DNA from: Mageeibacillus sp. UBA1257
GTDB taxonomy: Bacteria > Bacillota > Clostridia > UBA1212 > UBA1257
Reading direction: 5' to 3'
Length of the DNA stretch: 5,131 nucleotides
Assembly (NCBI GenBank): GCA_002308775.1
Contig: DBVT01000051.1
Location: 5,627-10,757 of the forward strand
This document shows, in pieces, positions 1 through 5,131 of the stretch (its first letter is position 1; each line of letters begins with the position of its first letter). Under the pieces are notes generated by a model. The model was not told the DNA's origin. It worked only from the letters and a program-made list of their open reading frames with translations, and did no database searches. Both the position numbers and the translations under genes were made by a program.

Positions 1-875
1 ATGTTGCAGTACGGTATCGCTTTAGCGGCGATGGCGCTTTTCGGAACTATTCCGTATTTTTCGCAGAGAGCTGCCGTGTCGGCGACTTTTTCATTTGCCG
101 CTTTCACGGATGCTTCGTAATCCTTCATGAAGTTTTCGACTGCCGAGGGATGCTCTTCGAGGAACGCTTTGCGAACCACTACGCAGCCCATCATAAGCTC
201 GGAATCGGGATTGACCGCTCTCCATTCGTTTGTAAGATCGAGTACTATTCTCGAACCTTCGTATTTCATCGTTACGGATGTCGCGACAGGCTGAGGAGCG
301 ATGATCACAGCGTCAGGCTCTGTTGCCCATACGGACACGAGCTCTGTTCCTTCCGCCTTGAATTCGATCGTAAAATCTTTTCCTTCCTCGAGTCCGTTTT
401 CCCTGAGGAGGTATCTGACGATATACTCCGGATTGGCGCCCTGTCCCGTTGTCACTATTTTACGTCCTTTGAGGTCGCTGAGAGTCTTTATTTCGGCTCC
501 CGTGTTGTCGAGGACGTTGAGGACACCGAGTGTATTGACGGCTATGATCCTTATGCCTCCGTCTGTTTTTTTGTACAGTTTTGCCGCGAGATTCGTCGCG
601 ATAGCGGCTATGTCAGCCTCTCCGTTCGATATTTTCGCGACCACTTCATCGGGAGCCGCTACAGCGTTGAATTTGTAATTTTCAAGCCCTTCACCGTTTT
701 CCGAAGCGCTCCACATATTGACCGCTCCGATACCTGTAGGTCCTGTGAGAACATACACGTTCATATCCGTCTTTTCAGTCTTCTTATTGTCTTCTCCTTT
801 TTGGCTGCAAGCGCCGAACGAAAGCGCCAGCACGAGCACCAGCATCACAGAAACGATCTTTACAACTTTTTTCAT
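1..875 (-). CDS. ABC transporter substrate-binding lipoprotein, SsuA/NrtA/TauA-like (C-terminus off window)
   Basis: This is the extracellular ligand-capturing component of an ABC importer, anchored to the outer face of the membrane. The 291 codons in the window start with a basic and hydrophobic signal peptide ending in FGAC, so Cys23 is the likely lipidated residue; Phe at -3 is slightly off the usual lipobox. A polar Lys/Glu/Asp linker (about 24-37) precedes a type II periplasmic-binding fold. Typical NMT1/SsuA-family signatures are GPTGIG (45-50), an N-G-E-A-D-I segment (84-89) and SDLKGRKIVTTGQGANPEY (133-151). Members are usually near 330 aa, so about 40 residues and the permease and ATPase genes probably lie past the left edge. 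The start is fixed by GGAGG eight bases upstream; the ATG five bases earlier hits a stop at its third codon. It begins one base after the regulator's stop codon, so the two are co-transcribed and probably translationally coupled. The ligand cannot be read from sequence: sulfonates, nitrate/nitrite-type anions and thiamine precursors are all known for this superfamily. Confidence 0.9.
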   Translation of the reverse strand, partial: MKKVVKIVSVMLVLVLALSFGACSQKGEDNKKTEKTDMNVYVLTGPTGIGAVNMWSASENGEGLENYKFNAVAAPDEVVAKISNGEADIAAIATNLAAKLYKKTDGGIRIIAVNTLGVLNVLDNTGAEIKTLSDLKGRKIVTTGQGANPEYIVRYLLRENGLEEGKDFTIEFKAEGTELVSVWATEPDAVIIAPQPVATSVTMKYEGSRIVLDLTNEWRAVNPDSELMMGCVVVRKAFLEEHPSAVENFMKDYEASVKAANEKVADTAALCEKYGIVPKSAIAAKAIPYCN

Positions 876-876
876 A

Positions 877-1485
877 TCATTTTTCCTCCAGAATCAGTTT
901 TTTTCCGTCTTTGCGTATGATTTTTTCTTTCTCAAGTTTTTCGAGCGCCGCGTAAAATTGCGATCTCGAAAGGCCTACCAGCCTCGCAGCCTCAGCCATA
1001 TTTTTAACGCGTAAAATGCCGTCATCGGAATTGTCCCTTATATATCTTTCGACTCTTTCCTGAGCGTCTCCGCACGTGAAATGCGCGATCTTGCCGTTCA
1101 GATATCTTATCCTGTCTGACAGGAATTTTATATAGTTCTCGGCGCAGACCGGATCGTCCCTGATCAGCTCTCTCACAGATTCTTCAGGTAAAAAGGCGAC
1201 CGTGCAGTTCGTTTTAGCCACTATCCTGCTGATGTATGTGTCTCCCGCGCCGAAGAGTGCGGCGGCTCCGAATACGTCCCCTTCGCCAAACGATTTTTTC
1301 TCGGCTCCGGCTGTCATCGCGACACCCTTCCCCTCAAGGAACAGGCCGAGTGCCCTTTCGAACCTCGAGTGATCGTATATGATCTCGTCCTTTGTAAAAT
1401 TCCTGACCGTTGCCTGCCTTTTTGCCGCTTCTTTTTTTTCGTCAGAAAGCCCGTTTAGCAGGAACAGATCGCCTATTTCGTACAT
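877..1485 (-). CDS. Crp/Fnr-family transcriptional regulator
   Basis: A 202-residue cytoplasmic DNA-binding regulator, a little shorter than the usual 220-230. Residues about 7-100 form the cyclic-nucleotide-binding beta-roll, with the signature FGEGDVFGAAALFG at 66-79. About 101-135 is the long dimerisation helix. About 140-200 is the winged helix-turn-helix, with the recognition helix around LSRSQFYAALEKLEKEKII (172-190). The residue aligning with the cAMP-contacting Glu72 of E. coli CRP appears to be Ala, and the Arg82-Ser83 pair is not clearly kept, so cAMP sensing is unlikely. There is no N-terminal cysteine cluster as in FNR; the only cysteines are 94, 114 and 138. The effector is unknown. 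I chose the ATG at 1485 because AAGGA lies seven bases upstream. The ATG at 1491 is too close to it, and the in-frame ATG at 1557 lies upstream of the predicted transcription start. Its promoter overlaps a perfect palindrome, suggesting autoregulation. As first gene before a substrate-binding protein, it probably controls that transporter. Confidence 0.92.
   Translation of the reverse strand: MYEIGDLFLLNGLSDEKKEAAKRQATVRNFTKDEIIYDHSRFERALGLFLEGKGVAMTAGAEKKSFGEGDVFGAAALFGAGDTYISRIVAKTNCTVAFLPEESVRELIRDDPVCAENYIKFLSDRIRYLNGKIAHFTCGDAQERVERYIRDNSDDGILRVKNMAEAARLVGLSRSQFYAALEKLEKEKIIRKDGKKLILEEK
884..889 (-). promoter_or_regulatory. Ribosome binding site of the substrate-binding protein gene
   Basis: On the minus strand the sequence reads TGGAGGAAAAATGATATG. 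The GGAGG core lies inside the last codons of the Crp/Fnr gene, followed by that gene's TGA and then the ATG at 875. This decides the start and implies coupling of translation between the two genes. Confidence 0.8.
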
Positions 1486-1508
1486 AAGCATTTCCTTTCC
1501 GCATAGTG

Positions 1509-1552
1509 AAAAATACTCACAAAGTGTCCGGTTTCGGACACTTTGTGAGTAT
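1509..1552 (-). terminator. Possible terminator of the GH116 gene, same palindrome
   Basis: RNA reading through from the GH116 gene, whose stop is about 80 bases upstream, would carry the whole palindrome. It would fold an 18-bp stem with an AAAC loop followed by five U residues (1513-1509), an arrangement like an intrinsic terminator. No other hairpin is visible between the GH116 stop and the regulator gene. RNA started at the regulator's own promoter would hold only part of the left arm and form a weaker hairpin of about 7 bp. Confidence 0.45.
1513..1552. repeat. Perfect 18-bp inverted repeat, candidate operator
   Basis: The arms are ATACTCACAAAGTGTCCG (1513-1530) and its exact reverse complement (1535-1552), separated by GTTT. 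The outer end of the right arm is the last five bases of the minus-strand -10 box, and the predicted start of transcription falls inside that arm. A bound dimer here would block RNA polymerase, so repression is the simplest model. The binding protein is inferred to be the Crp/Fnr regulator encoded just downstream. The core GTGTCCG-N4-CGGACAC differs from the CRP (TGTGA-N6-TCACA) and FNR (TTGAT-N4-ATCAA) consensus sites. Confidence 0.85.
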
Positions 1553-1576
1553 ACCACCCGTTAAAACATTTGTCAA
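1548..1576 (-). promoter_or_regulatory. Sigma-A/sigma-70 promoter of the regulator-transporter operon
   Basis: On the minus strand a perfect -35 box TTGACA (1576-1571) is followed by a 17-bp spacer and TATACT (1553-1548), one mismatch from the -10 consensus. Transcription should begin near 1540-1542, giving a leader of about 55 bases before the regulator ATG at 1485. A promoter this close to consensus would be strong if left unregulated, which fits the palindrome sitting directly on the -10 box and start site. Confidence 0.85.
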
Positions 1577-1586
1577 CACTATTTAT

Positions 1587-1594
1587 GTGTCCGG
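1587..1594. promoter_or_regulatory. Possible extra operator half-site upstream of the -35 box
   Basis: The octamer GTGTCCGG, identical to 1524-1531 in the left arm and loop of the palindrome, recurs here in the same orientation, 63 bp away. On the minus strand it reads GAAACACCGGACAC, compared with GAAACCGGACAC in the palindrome. The other half of a dyad is not convincingly present. It may be a weak secondary site or coincidence. Confidence 0.4.
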
Positions 1595-1633
1595 TGTTTC
1601 ATCAACTTCAAGGCGTAATGAACGAATACGGGT

Positions 1634-4174
1634 TTATTTCGCCGCAACCGTCAGTTGACTGATCTTTTTTCTGCCGCCGAGCGATACCGTGCCGTCACGG
1701 TCGGAAACAGTTTCGAAAATGTCTCCGTCACACGTCACGAGACACTTTCTCCCTGCCAGGAACGGAAGACATACCTCAGACAGTTCCAGTCTTCCTTCGC
1801 GGAGATCTATCGAAGCTTCTCCGTCTTTTTGAGAATACTCGCCCCAGGCGTCTCCGACGGAAAGAAGCACTTTGAACATTTTACCTTTTTCGGAGATCAG
1901 AGGATCGTATTTCAGCCGCCCTTTCGACATGTCGAACTCAAATCCGGACAAAATCGGAAGAAGCGCAAAACTTGCCATGGAACGGGCGTAATAATTGCCG
2001 CACTCGATCTCGTTGAAGGGATTTCTCTTGTATCCGTCGTACCTGTCCCTCACTGCTCTTACGATCTCGAGGCCTTCGGAGACCATTCCGTCTGCTATCA
2101 TCGTGCCTGCGAGCGCGTATTCGAATCCGTGCATCGTCTCTTCGCAGTAAGGTATCGGGATCACGGGTTTGTATGCTCCCTTCGGATAGTCGCAGATGAT
2201 CGTGCACTTTTCGTCATTCAACGCGAAGACCCGCCACGGATTGGTGAAATCTCTCATTGATTGCTTAAAATTGTTCTTATATAGGCTCTTCAACGCCTTT
2301 TTTCTGTTCTTTTTGTCAAAAATGTCACCGAGACCGAGTATGTCGGAGTGCCACTGTGCGAGCAGCTGGTCGATCTCGCATCCGTCGCCTATCTGGTATT
2401 TGATCTCTCCCTTCTCCTCGTTGAAATACGTATCGGACGCTCCGAAAGAATCAGTCAACGATCTGTCTTTTAAGTCGATCTTCTGGATATAGTATTCTCC
2501 GTTGAAGAGGTTTTCCTCGGTCCATTTGCTTCCTTTTTCGAACAGGTCAGTATATTTTGCGGCGTCTTCTTTAAATCCGAGATATTCGGCGATATCAGCG
2601 AACGCTTTCAGCGCCAGCAGGTAAAATCCTTCGAGCCATGACGACGGCCCGAACAGTTCCATATCGAGCGTGTGGTGCTGCCTTCCTTCGAGGACTCCGT
2701 CGCGGTCGGCGTCCCATCTGTCGGGATTCTCCGGCGAAGTCGCGTAATCGAGTATGCTTTTTAACTCGTCGTAATGCTTCTTTATCCATTCATCATCGCC
2801 GCTGATCTTCCATTCCCTGTAAGATTTGATCACGCAGCCCATCTGACCGTCTACACAAGCTCTGAAATCCCACTGTTTCATCTTCTCCGGCGGTATGATG
2901 AGCCTGAACGACGTTTTACCGTCAGGCCTGAGTTCGTATTTGAATTCGAGTTCCCTTACGGATCTCTCGAGATCGGGAAAAAGGAAGCAGAGAGCATATG
3001 CGTAGTTCCATACGTGCTGGCAAGTTCCCTCGCATGAGCCGGACGACGGCCATATGCCTTCCCATCCGTAAAATGATCCGTCAGATAGTCTCAGGCATGT
3101 AGGCGATTTGAGCACGCAAAGCGTCGAAGATGCGGCGTCGATGACCTCGGGAGGCATCGTCGAACCGTGAAGTATCTTTGCGAAATCATCAGTTCTCTTT
3201 CTCATTTTTACGAAATTCCCGCAGCTGAAAAGAGCGCTTTCGACTGACGACGCGAAGCGTTTGGTATAATAGTTGCGCCACGAATTTTCCCTTTGGAACT
3301 CGTCCATTTTTTCAGGAGGAACATGCTCCGTCTCCCAGCATCTCAGCACAGTGGGGACGTTCCACGAGATCACTATGTCGATGTGTCTTTTTTCTCCCGC
3401 GGGTGCCTCTATATCGCACAATATAGTCGCTGTATCGTACGGTCCGTATCCGCTTTCATACGTCCTGTTTTTGAATTCGACGTCCTCCGAAAACTCTCTC
3501 CAGAACGTGACGATCGGGTCCTGCCATCCTCCCCTGTACCAGTATTCCTGCCAGGCGGTGACTGATTTTGAAGCGATCGTTATGTCCCCGTATTCAGGGT
3601 CGTTTTTGTCGATATCGCTCGATAAAGTGATCCCCCGGCAGCCTTTTTTCTCAAAAAAAGCGTTTTTGGGCTGTCTGAAAGGGTTTTTTACAGAAAGAGC
3701 CGCTGTATATGTCAGATCGTCTTTCGTGTCGTTTCTGAATGTCACGCGGAAAAAAGCAGCCGGTATCGATGAGTTTTCCGAATCCATCGGTATCAGCGGA
3801 TTGAACGCCTCGAGCGTAACTTTTCCGGGAAATGCACTGTCCTGAAAACGCAGCTCGCCGAAGGGAAATCTGTTCAGAAAATCGCACTTTTCAAAATGCG
3901 AGAAAGCCGCCATCTGCCTTGCATCCGCTCCGTTTCCGACGCCCGTAAAACCGTCCTGTTTATCTCCGCAAAGCGCTTTGGCGGAGATTATTTTGCCTTT
4001 CTTTATCGCTCTGACGGCAAAATGAGAGTGGCCGTTCACAGAACCGAGCGAAGGTCTGTTGAATATCTGCCAGTTTACAAGCCTTCCGCCTCCGTCGATG
4101 CTTATGCTTCCCGTGCCTATGCCTCCGACGGGCATCTCTATTTCTCTCGTATATTTTCCGGAATATTTTTTCAT
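1634..4174 (-). CDS. GH116 (DUF608, GBA2-like) family glycoside hydrolase
   Basis: An 846-residue retaining beta-glycosidase, close in length to characterised bacterial GH116 enzymes. The N-terminal beta-sandwich (about 10-320) opens with the family motif MPVGGIGTGSI (14-24). The (alpha/alpha)6 catalytic domain (about 335-750) carries CEGTCQHVWNY (381-391) with likely nucleophile Glu382, and HHTLDMELFGPSSW (500-513) with likely acid/base Asp504. It ends in RNPFNEIECGNYYARSMAS (717-735), where Glu722 and Arg731 match the sugar-binding Glu777/Arg786 of Thermoanaerobacterium TxGH116. Assignments are by motif and spacing. A beta-rich tail of about 95 residues follows. There is no signal peptide or membrane segment, so it is cytoplasmic. 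Known family activities include beta-glucosidase, beta-xylosidase, N-acetylglucosaminidase and glucosylceramidase; the substrate here cannot be chosen. It is a single gene with its own extended -10 promoter, divergent from the lipoprotein gene. The start is supported by AAAGGTGA nine bases upstream. Confidence 0.93.
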   Translation of the reverse strand: MKKYSGKYTREIEMPVGGIGTGSISIDGGGRLVNWQIFNRPSLGSVNGHSHFAVRAIKKGKIISAKALCGDKQDGFTGVGNGADARQMAAFSHFEKCDFLNRFPFGELRFQDSAFPGKVTLEAFNPLIPMDSENSSIPAAFFRVTFRNDTKDDLTYTAALSVKNPFRQPKNAFFEKKGCRGITLSSDIDKNDPEYGDITIASKSVTAWQEYWYRGGWQDPIVTFWREFSEDVEFKNRTYESGYGPYDTATILCDIEAPAGEKRHIDIVISWNVPTVLRCWETEHVPPEKMDEFQRENSWRNYYTKRFASSVESALFSCGNFVKMRKRTDDFAKILHGSTMPPEVIDAASSTLCVLKSPTCLRLSDGSFYGWEGIWPSSGSCEGTCQHVWNYAYALCFLFPDLERSVRELEFKYELRPDGKTSFRLIIPPEKMKQWDFRACVDGQMGCVIKSYREWKISGDDEWIKKHYDELKSILDYATSPENPDRWDADRDGVLEGRQHHTLDMELFGPSSWLEGFYLLALKAFADIAEYLGFKEDAAKYTDLFEKGSKWTEENLFNGEYYIQKIDLKDRSLTDSFGASDTYFNEEKGEIKYQIGDGCEIDQLLAQWHSDILGLGDIFDKKNRKKALKSLYKNNFKQSMRDFTNPWRVFALNDEKCTIICDYPKGAYKPVIPIPYCEETMHGFEYALAGTMIADGMVSEGLEIVRAVRDRYDGYKRNPFNEIECGNYYARSMASFALLPILSGFEFDMSKGRLKYDPLISEKGKMFKVLLSVGDAWGEYSQKDGEASIDLREGRLELSEVCLPFLAGRKCLVTCDGDIFETVSDRDGTVSLGGRKKISQLTVAAK

Positions 4175-4183
4175 ATCCTTCTG

Positions 4184-4191
4184 TCACCTTT
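4184..4191 (-). promoter_or_regulatory. Ribosome binding site of the GH116 gene
   Basis: Minus-strand AAAGGTGA lies nine bases before the ATG at 4174. A second weaker AAGG (4180-4177) lies only two bases from the ATG and is too close to act alone. This supports the 4174 start over the next in-frame ATG at codon 14, which would cut into the conserved motif. Confidence 0.6.
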
Positions 4192-4204
4192 CCGCGCGTA
4201 TTAT

Positions 4205-4230
4205 GCGGGGCATCCCCGCGTTTTGTTTTT
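4205..4230 (+). terminator. Rightward hairpin with T-rich tail, possible terminator
   Basis: GCGGGG-CAT-CCCCGC (4205-4219) forms a 6-bp all-GC stem with a three-base loop, followed on the plus strand by GTTTTGTTTTT (4220-4230). This has the form of an intrinsic terminator, but no plus-strand gene lies upstream. It could stop antisense transcription entering the lipoprotein gene. On the minus strand the same stem falls in the GH116 leader, ending about 14 bases before its ribosome binding site, where there is no U-tract. Confidence 0.5.
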
Positions 4231-4243
4231 ACCTTTTGAAGAA

Positions 4244-4252
4244 ATTATATCA
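4244..4252 (-). promoter_or_regulatory. Extended -10 promoter of the GH116 gene
   Basis: The minus strand reads TGATATAAT: a perfect TATAAT (4249-4244) preceded by the TG-N extension. The -35 position (TATATA at 17 bp) is poor, as is typical of extended -10 promoters. Transcription should start near 4237, giving a leader of about 60 bases that contains the GC hairpin. Confidence 0.65.
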
Positions 4253-4258
4253 TGTTTG

Positions 4259-4267
4259 TGGTAAAAT
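4259..4267 (+). promoter_or_regulatory. Extended -10 promoter of the lipoprotein gene
   Basis: The plus strand reads TGGTAAAAT, with a -10 box TAAAAT (4262-4267, one mismatch to consensus) and a TG-N extension. TTGAAG at 4236-4241 resembles a -35 box but is 20 bp away, too far to be optimal. Transcription should start near 4274, about 36 bases before the ATG. Confidence 0.5.
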
Positions 4268-4295
4268 ATATATGACTTTTGGATGAACGAACCCC

Positions 4296-4300
4296 GGAGG
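4296..4300 (+). promoter_or_regulatory. Ribosome binding site of the lipoprotein gene
   Basis: GGAGG lies nine bases before the ATG at 4310. It fixes the start, which is followed directly by a lysine-rich signal peptide. Confidence 0.8.
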
Positions 4301-4309
4301 ATCTGTTTG

Positions 4310-5131
4310 ATGAAAAAAAGGCACGTATTATTATTTGTCCTGCTCGTTTCACTTGTCACGCTCGCGATCTTTTTGTGCGGCTGCGGGAAAAAGCCGGCAG
4401 ATCCGGACAACACCGCAGATCCTGATGCCACGCCCGGAAAAACAGACTATATACAGACGCCCGAGCCGTCTCCTCAGTTCACTCCTCATCCGGACGGGAC
4501 CGTGACCATAGAACTCAAAGGAAAAGGCACGCAGGCGGAAGTCATAGACGAATACAGCGCATTTCCCGGCGAAACTCTCAAATTCACTTTCAACAGCGAG
4601 GCTCCTCTCCATCACGTAAAATACACCATCACCCCCAGTTCGGGCTCGATCAGATCTGTCATTTACGCAGCCTACGACGAGACGCCGGGCGTTTTCAGCC
4701 ACTATATAAACATCACGGAATCGATGAGGGACAGAACTTATACGATCTCCGCGACGGGCTGCAACGAGTCGGAAGAGACTGTCTTGTCCTTCTGCAAGGT
4801 AAAAATAACTGTTGAAGAGAAATTTTACGATCTGCCTTTTGTTGTGGACGGCAAACAGTTCAATGTGAGGGCATATTTCGATTCATACATGAACGACACA
4901 TATATCTGCATTTCTGACCTTTGCAAGGCGCTGGAGGGAACATCCAGGTCGTGCAGGATCGAGCGACCGTCGGGAAGCGTGAGAGACGCGTCATCCCGCT
5001 GGATAAATGTGAACGACAAGCTGGAGAGATATTATACTTATCTGCATTTCGGGGAGCTTTTTTCCAAGACTGTCGATGCCTGCCTGATGGCCGATCTCAA
5101 TATGAAAGAGGAAAACAAGTCTATCGTGATC
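4310..5131 (+). CDS. Lipoprotein with Pro/Thr linker and stalk-like C-terminal domain (C-terminus off window)
   Basis: The 274 codons present show no stop. A classic lipoprotein signal peptide (KKR, then a hydrophobic stretch 6-22) ends in LCGC, so Cys25 should be lipidated and the protein held on the outside of the membrane. Residues 27-62 are a flexible linker rich in Asp, Pro and Thr. About 64-170 look like a beta-sandwich (Ig-like) domain with alternating hydrophobic strands and cysteines 151 and 162. From about 176, the pattern PFVVDGKQF...AY...NDTYICISDLCKAL resembles the copper amine oxidase N-terminal-like stalk domain of many clostridial surface proteins (usually VDG...AYNI.G..Y.KLRDIA..L); this match is by eye and weak. 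Stalk domains often accompany a cell-wall or carbohydrate-active catalytic domain, which could lie beyond the edge. It is divergently transcribed from the GH116 gene, which hints at, but does not show, a joint role in glycan use. No enzymatic function is visible in the part present. Confidence 0.85.
   Translation, partial: MKKRHVLLFVLLVSLVTLAIFLCGCGKKPADPDNTADPDATPGKTDYIQTPEPSPQFTPHPDGTVTIELKGKGTQAEVIDEYSAFPGETLKFTFNSEAPLHHVKYTITPSSGSIRSVIYAAYDETPGVFSHYINITESMRDRTYTISATGCNESEETVLSFCKVKITVEEKFYDLPFVVDGKQFNVRAYFDSYMNDTYICISDLCKALEGTSRSCRIERPSGSVRDASSRWINVNDKLERYYTYLHFGELFSKTVDACLMADLNMKEENKSIVI

Noticed and set aside
150..920. Plus-strand 256-codon open frame
   Set aside because: It is the antisense shadow of the substrate-binding protein gene. 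The product is low-complexity in character with no family signature, and the minus strand gives a clear lipoprotein with family motifs.
1513..1552. The palindrome as an end of a mobile element or a phage attachment site
   Set aside because: There is no transposase, integrase, flanking duplication or second copy in the window, and its placement on a promoter explains it better.
1486..1557. Longer start for the Crp/Fnr regulator at the ATG at 1557
   Set aside because: The extra 24 codons run through the palindrome and begin upstream of the predicted transcription start. A good ribosome binding site lies at the right distance from the ATG at 1485.
1655..2260. Plus-strand 201-codon open frame
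   Set aside because: It lies wholly inside the GH116 coding region on the other strand and has no recognisable motif or ribosome binding site.
3273..3845. Plus-strand 190-codon open frame
   Set aside because: Antisense shadow of the GH116 N-terminal domain, where the real frame shows conserved family sequence.
4236..4267. TTGAAG with TAAAAT as a standard -35/-10 promoter
   Set aside because: The spacer is 20 bp, too long for normal use. The TG extension next to TAAAAT is the better explanation.
4349..4702. Minus-strand 117-codon open frame opposite the lipoprotein gene
   Set aside because: Arginine-rich composition typical of a shadow frame; the plus strand has a ribosome binding site, signal peptide and lipobox.

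Overview
The window is about 5.1 kb of moderate-GC DNA, most likely from an uncultured or little-studied Clostridia-type Bacillota. The evidence is GGAGG-type ribosome binding sites, extended -10 promoters, two lipoproteins with long polar linkers after the lipid-anchor cysteine, and a DUF608/GH116 glycosidase of the kind common in anaerobic Firmicutes. This placement is inference; there is no rRNA or marker gene to confirm it.

The left part (1-1576) is a small minus-strand operon. A consensus sigma-A promoter (TTGACA, 17 bp, TATACT) drives a short Crp/Fnr-family regulator. One base after its stop codon follows a lipoprotein of the sulfonate/nitrate/taurine (SsuA/NrtA/TauA-like) ABC transporter substrate-binding type, which runs off the left edge. 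A perfect inverted repeat (two 18-bp arms, 4-bp spacer) covers the end of the -10 box and the predicted transcription start. It is the obvious operator candidate, and autoregulation by the Crp/Fnr protein is the simplest reading. A further copy of its core half-site lies 63 bp upstream, beyond the -35 box.

The centre (1634-4174, minus) is a complete GH116 (DUF608, GBA2-like) glycoside hydrolase with its predicted nucleophile, acid/base and glucose-binding residues present. It has no signal peptide, so it should act in the cytoplasm on imported or internal beta-glycosides.

The right part starts with a compact divergent control region (4175-4309) carrying two back-to-back extended -10 promoters six bases apart. 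One fires left into the GH116 gene and the other right into a lipoprotein gene (4310 to beyond 5131). A GC-rich hairpin with a T-rich tail, oriented rightwards, lies in the GH116 leader. The lipoprotein has an acidic/proline-threonine linker, a probable beta-sandwich domain and a stalk-like (copper amine oxidase N-terminal-like) domain; its C-terminus is off the window.

There is no CRISPR array, tRNA, rRNA or insertion sequence. I see no clearly new biological system. The most distinctive element is the long palindrome with its extra half-site, next to a Crp/Fnr protein whose recognition helix differs from classical CRP and FNR.
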